Assembly: GCA_029721515.1 (NCBI GenBank)
Contig: CM056561.1
Span: forward strand, 17,351,635-17,415,634
Reading direction: 5' to 3'
Length of the DNA stretch: 64,000 nt
Source: Synanceia verrucosa
Lineage: Eukaryota; Chordata; Actinopteri; Perciformes; Synanceiidae
The translations under genes and the position numbers were made by a program. Shown here piece after piece: positions 35,519 to 48,500 of this stretch. Position 1 is the stretch's first letter. Each line of letters opens with the position of its first letter. A model generated the notes under the pieces. It saw nothing but the letters and a program-made list of their open reading frames with translations, made no database searches and was not told the DNA's origin.

Positions 35519-38500
35519 CTACAAAGAGCACGGCAGCACGTTGACGCCGTGGGCAGCGTGGGTTTGCAGGTCGATGGCCTGGGCCGGCTGCTGCCCTGGC
35601 CGGGCGTTCATCAGAGCCAGGTTCCTCACGCAGCCCGTCATTCCAGATAAAAACTTCCCTCCTGTCATAGCAGCCATGTCTGGAGCTCCGCCTGTCACAA
35701 GACACAACACACACATAAGAGGCAACCAGTGAGAAAGTTTCTGGTTCTGATAGAAAGGAGTCCACAGCACATCTTCAGGGGTCAGAGGTCAGGGCTGGTT
35801 GGGCAGTAAAAGCAGGAACCAACACAATATTTGGCAGGTGGTCATAATGTTTTGCTCGATCAGTGTATTATGGGGCCACAAAACTGACAAAATGTAGCAA
35901 TCAGTTAGCAGTTAGCTATTTTAATCGCGTGCATAGCTAGTTTAACTTTAAAACTAGAGCTGTCAAAATCAGTGCGTTAACGTGATTAATCAGCGTTAAT
36001 GCATTAACTTCTGCGACAGTAACTTTACTTGGACAAACTGCCGGAGACGTGCTGTCAGGTCGTGAAGCAGAACTCAGGTAAATCAAGGAAACTAATAACG
36101 CAGTCATAACTAAGAATCAAACACGCTGATAAAATTAGATTAACCATCTTTTTTTGAGTCTGTCCAAGCTTCTCCTGTAATTCAGCAAACAAATAATCCA
36201 CTATAGAGCATCGTTAAAGTATTAATTTGTGATGTGAAATGGATGAAAATGAAAAGCAAAAAAGATGTTCTTTTCATTAACACAGCGCTTATTAGAGCTA
36301 ATGTGGCGTCACTGATTTTAGCAGCTTAAATACATAAATTTCTCTGTGAGATGAATAAAGTATCTATCTGTCTACATATATTAGGTCCCAGTAGAGTTAC
36401 TGTTGCACAAATTGCTTAACTTTGACAGTCCTATTTAAAACACATGAAGTTGAGCTCGATGTGAATTGGGTTGGTCTGAGGAATGACACCATTGACACAG
36501 ACGGTCATCGACCACTGAGCCCAACATTCACTTCCAGTCCTCTCACCAAGGTATATACTGCCTTTGGTGTTGACCATGAGGCTTCTGCCTTTAGACTGCC
36601 CATGCTGGGTAGCTCCTCCGTCAATCTGGATGTATCCATCTTTTCCAGTTCTGCAAGACAACAGTAACGTTATGAGACAAACACATCTCGCACCTGAAAT
36701 AATCATAATAGCTGATATATTGTTTTATGCAAACATACCTGACTGCTGTGACCTTATGCCATCTTCCATCATTGATGGACCTCCGGGACAAGATCTTTGC
36801 CTCTCCACTTCCCAACTGGTAACTGGACATCACACAAATCATTAGCATTAGAAACTAGAAAAGCACTCAGAGAGTGCAGAACACCACGGCAGCAGCGACT
36901 TTATTTAAAGTTACCTCCGCCGCCAAGGAGGTTATGTTTTCACCGGGGTTTGTTTATTTGTTGGTTTGTCGGTTTGCAAAGAAACTCATAAAGTTCTGGA
37001 CGGTTTTTGACGAAATTTTCAGGATTGGCCGGAAGTGGCCTAACTTAAAACTGATTAATTTTTGGTGGTGCTGTTAAATCAGATCCGATCACCACCAAAA
37101 ATGAATCACTTTTAAGTTAGACCACTTCAGACCAACCCTGAAAGTTTCATCAAAATCCATCCACAAATTTTTGAGTTATTTTGCAAACCAACAAATAAAC
37201 AAACCCCGGTGAAAACATAACCTCCATGGTGGAGGTACCAAACAGAGGTCAACAGAACAGAGCTACGGGGGTTACCTGAAAACAAGGTGTCCATTCTGCA
37301 GACCGAGGCTTATGAAGTCATTTCCTTTGCCGTGTTCTCCAAGTTCCTTGAAACAAATGTGTTAAGTCAGCAGATGGAGAGGAAGCAGTGTGATTGAATA
37401 GTGTGATCCACTGAACAGCTGCCCTGCAGTCATTTTCTGCACCAACTGTTATAACAGCAAACACAAAGCAATGCGAACAGATTGCTCCAAACAGTTATTT
37501 GTGGTGAAGTGTGACATGAAACCTTCCATGCAAAATAACAGTGACAACAGAAGCCATCACACACAGTGGTGGCTCTCCATAGTATCTTATAACTGTTGTA
37601 CTACTGTTCATACATGAATGAGGAACATGCAACATCAATCAGGAGTGTCTTGTGTTTGAGTGGATACCTTTTTACTAGCATGCATCTTTCGCAAATTGCG
37701 TGCGCCATTGGTCTCCTGAGGAAAATGGATGCGAGTTAGAGAAGCAACATGCAAATATTTAGTGGTGTGAGGAAAGGTTTGGGCTCGCAGCCAACATGCC
37801 CAACAATGTAAGAATGAGACGGTGAGCAGAGAATGCATTATTATGTACAGTAAGTGACTGTATTATTGGTGACAAGCCTCACTGAATGCTGTGAGAACAT
37901 TAATGAGCACCACTTCTTTACAGATGATGTTAGGCTGACGATGGTAATGTGGAACGGAAGCAAGGACCAGGTTTAAGATTTGAATCAAACCGTGGCTCAA
38001 GTCCTAAATCAGGACAGGACCAGGACTTACCACTCCCTGCCACAAGATCAGACCCTCAGAGGAGCTTGTGTTGATCTCCAGTTCGATGGTCTCTGGCGAG
38101 TCATGGGCACTAAAACAGGAAAAATAACAGCCAGGACGCACTGTTACATCAAATCCCAATAACACATTTATTTTCATTTATGTGCTCCCATTGAAATACT
38201 TTTTTTCCCCAACTAACTACCCTCTATCTAGCACAAACAACGTGAATATTTAAAGGTCCCATATCATGCTCATTTTCAGGTTCGTAGCTGTATTTCGTGT
38301 TTCTATTAGAGCATATTTACATGTTAAATGTTTAAAAAACAAAAAAGTATTTCTCTAATGATGTTTGGCTGTATTAACCCTGTCTTTCACGGGCACTGCA
38401 ACTAGAAACAAACTGGAATGTTTTTGTGTAAAACTGTGATGGCTTAAATGCTGTAGATCTGTGACATCCCAAATGGACAGAAATCCTGACGGCTTGTTTC

Positions 38501-39541
38501 AAACACAGTTTCTGTACACTGAGCTGAACTGTGTGTACTCCTCTGTGGATTGAGAGTTTCAGTACTTTCACAGTATTTCTAGTACTTTAACCTGCTATAA
38601 AAGGGAAACTTTTGGAAACATACTTTTCACAATATGGAAACTTTAATATAAAACTTAATAAGGGTTTTATTGAACTTATAGTAAAAGTAAAATAAAATAA
38701 AAAAGTAAAATTATGATATTTAAAATTCACACCTGCAGTACTCCAAAGTACCCAGTAAACACAGTGCTACAACAATATGTGCTAAACGCAAACAGCTGTT
38801 ACCTTCTTGGGAAAATGGACTTAGGAAGGGCGATGTATCCATCAGCATGGAAATGAGCTGCGTACTGATAGGGTGAATCTAGAAAACAAGTAGAGTGAAT
38901 GCACATCAGAATGATGTTGAAATTATAGTAAGAATGCAGTGGACTTTCATTTTCACTATGGTGCCCTCCAGTGGTGAAAGCATGGAAGAAACTCTGGTAG
39001 GACAGGCTTTGATGGAGACAACAGACAAAGAGATCTTTCACTGGAATCAGCAAAGTGTTTTATTTGTGATAAAGTGACTTTTAAAAGAAGAAAGACACAT
39101 TATTCCTCTTAAGAATGAAAAGTGGAATTCACAAGCAACAAAATGGCCAACTTTGACCTATCTTATGATTTTATTTATGATGTAGCTTCTGTGCTACTGT
39201 CACACTTTTATTGCTTGCAACATTTCATTTGAAAGAGGAGATTCATGTTGTTTCTTGTCTCAAAAGCTACATGGTCTCACTTTAAATGCATTTCAAAACC
39301 CAAAAACAAGAAAAATCTTAATGTTGACCAAACCAGGCTCCATGATGCAAACTCACGACAGTCCTCACCAACACATTATCATCATTCCTCCCAAGCTGCA
39401 GCATCTCACACTGAACTCACCACGGGTCCAAGCATGGGTACCACATTAAAGCTGCAGTTGGTAACTTTTGAAAAAAAATAAAGTTTTTTTCCTCAAACTG
39501 TCACTATACCCTGGCAGTAGTAGCCTACATGAGACAGAATC

Positions 39542-39575
<34 letters not shown>

Positions 39576-42500
39576 CAAAATATATTTTAGCTTAGTGTTT
39601 AGCTGTAAAATAAGAACACCTGAACATTACATAGCACTAAAATGTTTGTGAAAACATTTGTTTGTGAAAACATTTTAGTCAAAAAAGGGGCATTACAGTA
39701 ACCTAATGTTGATTCATATTTGAACAGTGACAGTTAATCAGAGTTCAAGAACACTGATTAGCTACAGCGTTGGACAAAGCTCGGTTTTGAATGGTTGTCT
39801 TTCTTTGGGCGAGGTGGAAGCTTGAAAAATGCCATTTGGAGCACTAAAAGGACAGACTTCCTGTCTCAAGTGACAGTTTGACCAAAAATGACAAACAAAC
39901 TGCAGCTTTAAGTGCAGAATAACATTTGAAATACATCTCACTTTGAATCCCTCACACTGTTCTTTCAACAGTTATGTTTGAGTTGTTAGTAGCAGTGTAA
40001 ATGTGTTCTGACTTAGTTTCAGAGAGAAGAACATGTATTTTTGTGTATTTTCTTGTTGTACAGACAGGCATTCTTGACGTAGACGAAGATGATATTACAT
40101 GTTGTGAGTAGCCATCTTACAGGCATTGACATGACGATAGGAGGAAAAGAAAAACAAGGGGAATTCCACATTTCCATTTGAGTCCAAAAACAGGCGGTAC
40201 AGTCCAACATCCTGGTACCTTTTAGTACAGATGCAGAATTCCCCTCTTTCAACACTCTGCTGGGGATGAGAGCCTCAGCTGAGCACAGAGTCATGTTCAG
40301 TATGTGTGAAAACATGTGTTAGGCAATAGAGGATTCAGGTCAAGCTCTGAAGGGACGAGGGTCCCTCGAGCTCAAACGGGCCCCTGTTAGTCACAGTCGT
40401 GTCAGGCAGACTGAGTAGTGAGATACTGTACCATTTGCCTCGCTACTTTCCAAACTCCTCAGGGCCTCGGGGAAGCTGGAGACCTGGCCTGTGTGTGCAG
40501 GATATATATAGCCATGAGAGTGCAGGGGTAAGACATACGCGATCACTTGGATTTAACCCTCCGAGCATGCAGTGTGATGCTGGGAGTGAGCTGTCTGATG
40601 TTGGAAGGGCTTGTGAGAGTTATACAGGCTTTCTGCTTTGATGAATACTGTATGTCTATAGGATGCAGGTGTATGCAGTAATGTGGAGATTTGATGCTTT
40701 GCTGGAGTAAGAGTAATCTCATTTTTTTTTACCTAATTTATGTCAAATGAATATACAGAAATTCATTTTATGAACCTCACATTTAGATGTCAAATCCAAA
40801 GGAGTGTGGTAGCGTGCATATTACGTTCGATTTGTCGACTGATCTGTGGAAGTTTTTTGTTTTTATTGCTGACTTTCTTCTCTATGACTACAGAGAGAGG
40901 AAGCAGAAAGCTGCTGCAAGTAAGGGTGCGTGGAAGCAACAAAAAAGCAGCACGCTATTAAAAAAAAATTAAGGCATTATCTGTGACTTTAATCTATTTG
41001 CGATTAACACGTTAACACTGACAGACCTAGATATTTAGTATATATGGTGGTGCAGCACATCAGTACTTACTTTCTTCACAGTTCAGGCCAGTGTAGCTCG
41101 GCGCACAGACACAATGTCCGTCGACACAGCTGCCGCCGTTCTGGCATTGAAGGTTGCTCTGGCACGTGTCTTTGACCACCTCACAACGCTCACCTGTGGG
41201 GTCACACGTCAGTTAATGATTCAGGGGTCAAAGGTCAGGGACATTAGAAAAAGGTCCTTGTTTTTTTTTTTTGTTTTTTTTTTAACTAATTTTCACTATC
41301 CAGATATTTTTCAAGGAGCAAATCTGTTTGAATTGATTTCTAAGCAGGTTTTATGCCCTGATGCATCCACATGGTTAAGATGCTACCCTTCCGCAAAACA
41401 CACCCAAGAAAATAATCAAAGTAAAGGAAAAATGCAATCCAGAACTGTTGTATTGCAAATACCAAAGAACCATGGAGAAAGATTTGCAAATGTTGCCAGT
41501 GTTCTAGGCAGATCTGATACTTGCCATGTCTCTTCCAGTGTTTGAAGACTTTGAGTGCGAACACTTACCTTCAAATCCATCCTTACAGAGGCACTGGTAC
41601 TCATACTCAATGTTCGACATGCAGTGACCTCCGTTCAGGCAGGGCCGGCGGTCGCAGGGACTGTTGTCCACACACTTGCGGATCAGCCTGCTTTCTGTGA
41701 AGCTATAGGACAGATCCACCTTCTTGTTGTTGATGGAAACCTAAGTATGCAGCACAGACAAGTTAAATCAACCACATGCAGAAAAATATGCATGACGTTT
41801 TTAGCCAGTTTTTAGCGCAGAGAATTCTCACCTCTCCTATGCATCCCTCAAACAGCCCGCTGACATTGGCGGGTTTAGGCAGGATGTCCATGTTGGGGAC
41901 TCCTCCCAGGTACATGGGGGTGTGGATGTTGAGGCCCTGGGCTTTTCCTGGAGACGTCTTCCTCTCCACTGGGCCTTGGTCGACCCCCAGGTAGCCGGCC
42001 CTCTTGTTTCGCTCGGCCACAACCCTGTGCCACTGACCCAGAGAGACTGGCTCTGAACTGAGGAGGATCGCCTGGCCTAAAAATCAAGATCGATCCATAG
42101 AGATCTTAAACTCTTTCTGACTCATTTTTAATTTTAGTTTATCCAATAAAATATTTACACCACTATTATTCTATGGACAAATACATCAATACATCTTTGT
42201 GAAAGTACAACTGATTGTTGATGCTTTACCTGTGCCCAATTCATATCTGAACTCTACATGTCCCTCCACCATGGAGATGGCCACAAAGTCCTCCACCTTC
42301 ATTTTCTTCCCCCCACAGAAGAACATCAGGCCATCTCTCTCCAAGGGTTTGAACTCCAGCTCAACACGCAGGTCATCATGGACGTTGGTCAGGGGAGGAT
42401 AGGCTATGTACGACTCCTCACCATCAAACAGCGGAGTGGTCACCAGCTCCCCTGGTGAAAGTGAACAAGCAGGAAAAATACATTTAGGATTTCTTGAAGG

Positions 42501-45500
42501 AAAATACCAATAATGAATATATGTGATAAGTGATGAGTGTAAAATCCTGTCTTACCATCCATGCATTTGTTTCCAAACTTGCCAAGATGGCAGCGGCAGT
42601 CATAGCCCAGGCCACTCGGGCGGTTGATGCAAGTGGCGTCTGGCCCACAGGCCTCTGTAGAAATTTAAAAATTTTTATTATTCACTGGTATAATATGGCA
42701 CATAGGGATAATATAGCAAAGCAGGATATATTTGTGGAGACGCTCATATACCTGAGTGGCAGTGCAGAGATGAGTGGTGCTGGCAGTTACTGCCTGTGAA
42801 TCCTCTGGGGCAGCTGCACTTATATAAGCTGGCATCTGAGTCTTCGCACCTCCCTCCATTCTGAGTAATGACACAAGAAATGAACTGGACCCTACTTAAA
42901 ACACATACAGAACGTTACCAATACACACGGATGGATGGAACTGACCTGGCATGGGTAGTCTTTGCACGTGGGGCAGTTCGTGACACCGGTAGAGCTGCGG
43001 TCGAGATCTTTGAAGATGACCTCTTCGCCTTGGATGACCAGCTGGCGGATACAACCTGCATGGTAGTGATATAAGATAAGGACAAGCCTTCAAGCCAAGG
43101 GACTTTTTTTTCCCTCCATCCCATATTTCCTTTCATGATGAACAGAAGGATGTCTCACCAACAAAACCAGTCTTGATTCCAGCAGTTTTGGCCAGGACTG
43201 TGTAGTTGGGGTAACCGCCCACATGCAGCTCTTCATTCAGATCAAGGCCCTGGAACTTCCCCTGAGGGCAGGCAATGTTCACATAAATAAATAAAAAAAA
43301 CATGTGACAATGAGTTACATTTGCATTTACAGACGTACCTGTGAGCTGCCATTGATGGGCTCCCCTCCGTCTACAATAATGTAACCCAGGGTGTGGTTGC
43401 GATAGAGCTCAACCGTGTGAAATTCTCCTAGTTTGACAGGGTTGGGGTCACGTATGGTGGCCATGCCGGAGCCCACATCAAACCTGCGACAACATGAGAA
43501 TCAATATTAACATATTCTGTGTTTTAGTCAATCCGAAAATCGTTTCAGATCTGTACAAACTGACCTGAACTCTAAGCGGCCACCAACAAGTCCCAGAGAG
43601 ATGAAGTCTGCTCCTGTGGTCCTTCTCTGGCCATTGTAGAGGATCATCCCTACGCCACAAAACAGCATGAGTGACAAATAGAAAAAGCATAATGCGAAAT
43701 GCATAATATCCATCTCAATAAGTCATTAAATGTAGTTTTATTAAAACAAGTGGACTCTTCTTCCATTACTCAGCTATTATATTCCTGAAATAACCATCAG
43801 ATCCCACTGGTATAACTTTTTTCAAATATGACTTGTTAGGATGGACATTATTTGCAATGTGTCATTCATAAACAAGGGCTTTAAAAGCTGGATGATAAAG
43901 CAGCATGCTATGGTGAGGCAAGTTTAAAAGCCAACCAAAGCTACGATGTTGTGACCTGCCATCCTATCTGGACATCAATGGGCTGCTACTTGTCCTCTTT
44001 TACCTGTCTCCACATGCCGGGAACACATGCTATAAACAAGCCACACAGGCTCACGGGAGAAAGCAGGGACATGCCCTCTAAATCATTTAAATCATCTCTG
44101 ACAGTTGTGAAAATGAGTGAGCAGAATGTGCAACATAAAGTTTAAAGCTAGGATTGGTAATGATGAGAAACCAACGAGATTTTGCGAGGAATTCAAAAAT
44201 AATCCAAGTGAAAAAACAATGGCGTCAATAAATTAACATGATGAACATAAACAACAAGACTCAGCACATTTGTTATTCAATGCCATCAACAGTGTGTACA
44301 TATTCATCCCAATACATACTCTATTTTTATTCTGATTTTATAAGCCATTTTATATTTCACGTGTGTTGCTGCTAAAGTGAAGAATGCTGAACTGCCTTTC
44401 ATTGTTAACGACAATGAAAATAAAGATCGATTCTTTTCTATTTTGTTCTGTTCTATTATTCAAGGTCAATACCTAACCTTAAGCATCTCGCAAGTGTTTG
44501 ATGATTCAAAATTAAATTATTGAATGGGCTTATTACAGTCCTGTGGCAGCAGTTGCTTTCAGGATTTACAGAGAATTTCACCAAAAATAACGAAACGTGT
44601 TTTTTTTTTAACATTACCAACCCTAGCGTCAAATGTAAGGCAAGTTTACATATACAGTTATATGCTGTAGATGTTTGTATCAGACATTCAAACATTAAGG
44701 AGTCAAGTGTGCACAAATAGCTTTTGCAATAAATGTGCAGCTTGTTTATTTCCTGATGCGTGGGATGTGCTGAGACAGCAAAAATCCAAACAGTCACGCA
44801 TAAGTTTCGAGTCAATATAAAGAAGAACAGCTGTATAATTTCCTTTGATTTTCCCAACAGTTTACTGAACTGTTACTCATTTCGCTGTCACGCTCCCACA
44901 CATCAGGCACCAACTGCGGGTAGATTTTAAAAAAAAAACAAAAAAAACCCTGTTTTTTTGCAAAAGCAATTTGAGTTACTGCTCTCACTATTTTCAGACC
45001 GCAGTGATGTTTAACTAAAAGGACACCTACAGAAATGTGTAGGTGCTGCTCTGTAGTAGAAGCTGGGGAGTAAAGGTAGATTTGGAACCACACTATTAAT
45101 GAGCTGATGGGGTTTTGTGATCATGACCAAAAAAAAAAAAACCTGTATGAAAAACATGCACCATCTCTTTCACAGCCCCTAAAATTGACTCTGAGCTGGA
45201 TGCATTATGTGAAAGTTTGATGGATCATAAAGCAGCTCTGCCAACATCAGCGTGGAGCTCCTGTGATTCTCGAGCACTGAGACTCACCAGCGTACAATAT
45301 GAGACCTTCCCACCATGCAGGTGAGGGAGAAAGTGAAGGGACAGAAGACGCAGTAAAATTATACATGGGGAAACATGACAAACATTGTACACAACATTGT
45401 ACAAACAGCAGTAAACATAGGCACGCTACATTTCCTTACCATCAACATTATCAGGCCTAAAGTTGATCTTAATGCTGAAAGCTTTGTAGGCATTTTTGAT

Positions 45501-48500
45501 GGTGGGCAGTGTGAGGTAGGACAAGGGTTCTTGGGCAAAGTATGGCATCACTCTCTCTGAAAAAAATAAAACACATAATTCATACTAAAACCATTTTTTC
45601 TTTTTAAGTGATGACATTCCTTCCTGCAGTACACTCCTCTCTGCAGACTAACCGTGAACTTGAAGGGTAGTAAAGGCTTCCACTTTCCCCTGTTTGTTAG
45701 AGGCCGTGCAAACGTACGTCCCAGAATCTTCGTGAGTGACGCGAGGAATTGTCAGCACATTGGCTTCCTGGAAACACTTGGGTTGAAGCTCTCCTTCGAC
45801 CTAAGAATACACAATCAATATAATGCATAATATCAGTACAAACAAAACACACCATATTGTATTTGACAGTGTTTGATTTAAGCATTCAACTTGAAAAAAT
45901 AAGCTGATTGAATTAAAGACATATCTTGGTTACCTTGGACCATTTGATCTCAGGTACAGGGTATCCTGAAGCCACACAAGGCAAGACTGCATCAGACCCA
46001 ACTGTTACCTCCTTGGTTTCAGGCAGCGCTGCTATTTGAGGGAGAGCTGTACAAACAGGAGAAGGGTTGAAATGATTGTATGTGAAAATGCATGTATTTT
46101 CTATGTGTAGAGGAAGTTTTTCCTCTCGTGCACTCACATTGAACGTTGAGGACCACCTGGGACTGCACTGAGCCTACGTTGTTGGTAGCGGTGCAGCGGT
46201 ACTGGCCGGCGTCAGCCTCTGTCACCTGGTCGATTCTCAGCATGCCGCCCTTCACCATGATGTGAGCAGGCAGAGACCCACCGACTTTGCTCCATTTGAC
46301 CGTGGGCTCTGGGTCGCCGATGGCTTGGCACTCAAACTCCACAGAGTTCCCTATCATGACGGTCTGCACTGAGGTGCGCACATTTATCATCACCTTTGGG
46401 AGGGCTGCAGAAAAAGAGCGGAAAAGCAACATGTTACATTTGGCTTTGATGAAGCAGGCTGTATACTAGGATGTTACATCATTTGTTGTTTGTTTGGAGC
46501 CAAAGTAACAGACCTTGGATGGTCAACCTTGCAGCATCCTGGGCCTGACCGTACACACTGCTGGCTCTGCAGATGTAAACACCTTCGTTGCTCTGCTCAA
46601 GGTTCTCAATCCTGCAGAAACATTCAATTAAATGCATGAAAACAAGCCACGACTAGGTTTTTACTTAACATATTACAGGACTATTAACAATTAAAATTCA
46701 TTCTACTAACAAATCTATGTTGCCAAAGCGTGAACATGGGCCATGTAGTTTATTTTGAGTCAATCCCACATACCGTAGACTGTCCAGCTGCTTTAGATTT
46801 GTGCTAGGGCAGCAAATATGTGGCTGGAAATGGTCCCCAGGAGTAATGTTTGCAATAAAACTACATTGTCCAATTGTTTTCTAAAATATTACCTTCAAAT
46901 ATAATTTAAAAAAAATTAACGTTTGTGTCTCTTCTTTTAAAGAACATTTACATTATCAGACAGAATCAATGGGATCTGTTCTGAGGTCCACACAGACGGG
47001 GGAGGTTATATCCTTAAAGGGATAGTTGGGGTATTTTGCAGTGGGGTTATATGAGTGCCAGACAGCCCTTTCCGAGGGTGAACCAAAGCAGTTTTGTCCA
47101 TCTATGCTCACCCAAAAGCCACCACACTTCACTGAAAAACCTTGCAGAAAACAGGGGTTGCTAATCTACGCCTGCCTTGATCGGTTAGTTTGTTTGTGTT
47201 ATTATGTGACTTTGGTTAGTTTGGCTTCATGAAAGTCACACAAAAGAACAAGCGAGGGAGTCTTACTTAGTTTTTCAAGAGCAAAGATCATGGCTTCAGT
47301 ACCCTGTCAGAAACAAACTGTATAGCTGTCTTACCTCGAGTTAAACTGAAGAAAATATTCTAAATTTAGCTTTTTAGGTTTGTTTCAAATGGTGAAATAT
47401 GTGTTGATGCAGCTCATTTCCACAGCAGTACATTGATTTTTGTCTTGTACAGTAAATCTTGTCAACTTCCCCAAGATGGGTGCTGACTGTCAGATACTGT
47501 AGGAAATACACTGACAATGGATAAACAGCTCTCCCTTGAGGTATTTATGTATAAATTGTTCTACATTTTGGAAGTGGTTGCTCATGGGTAAAAAAAATGC
47601 TAGCAAAGCTTGGTCCCTTAACATCAAACATATTGAAACAGTCAGAGCTGTTGTGTATTATTAGTCACCTTAGCACGCCATCTTTGACATGGTGGTTTGG
47701 TGGCAGGGCTCCTCCTTCCTTCAACCACTCAATTTTGGTTTCAACACCGCCTGCTGCTGAACAGGTGAACTCCACAGCACTGCCCCGGGCCTTTACTTCA
47801 ACCTGGGGTGACACACGCACTGCCAAGGGGGCTACGGGGGGAAGGAAAGAGACATGATTTAGGTCTTGCTTTTCACAAATTGTCTTTTTCAGATTTGGTT
47901 AACAACAGTGAAAGTTTCTGTTTTGAGCTATTGGTTATTTATAATATGTCAAATCAGCAAACTTACATCTGACTGTGACTTTAGCGATGACTTCGCTGTT
48001 GGCCACTTTGTTGCTTGCCACACACTTGTAGCTCCCAGCATCCTCAGTGGTAGCCAGGTTGATCTGAAGATCCCCTCCGCTAACCTGGGCCCTCGGGGGA
48101 AGGCTTCCTCCCACCTTGGTCCAAGTGTAGGTCAGGGGAGGAGTGCCGTGGGCCAAACACTGCAACCTGATCACCTCACCGACCCGCACAGCCACGTCGT
48201 CAGGCACAGAAGTGGCATATGGAGGAGCTGGCAGTTGGAAAAAAAGGTTGATGAGACACTTCTCAAGAAAAATATAGTATGGTCCATTCAACACTCACTC
48301 TCCACATCGAGCATGATGGTGACTTCTGTGGTGCCCATGTTGTTGGTGGCAGAGCAGATGTATTCTCCAGAGTCCTGGCGACCCACACTGGGCAGCACGA
48401 GGCTATTGTCCACCACCTTGTGTCTCCATGGCAATGGAGATCGCAGTTTGGACCAAGTGATCTTGGGTGACGGAAAACCTAGAAACACACAAAGTTCTGG

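Larger units (their letters stand above)
35519..45556 (-). other. hspg2: hspg2 domain V (endorepellin region): LG1-EGF2-LG2-EGF2-LG3
   Basis: Exons in transcript order: 45556-45440, 43649-43565, 43483-43339 and 43261-43159 (LG1), 43055-42946 (LG1 end and first EGF start), 42860-42752 and 42654-42556 (EGF pair), 42451-42230 and 42076-41832 (LG2), 41740-41569 (LG2 end plus EGF), 41193-41071 (EGF), 38878-38803, 38109-38031, 37346-37276, 36822-36739, 36650-36547 and 35691-35519 (LG3, stop). LG1 opens RVMPYFAQEP and contains FRPDNVDGMILYNG. LG3 runs from SPYQYAAHFHADGY to the end HGVNVLPCSL. In mammals this region, released as endorepellin, binds alpha2beta1 integrin and VEGFR2, and LG3 is cut free by BMP-1/Tolloid proteases. 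The EGF before LG3 joins LG3 directly (CEE|NSPYQY). Confidence 0.95.
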
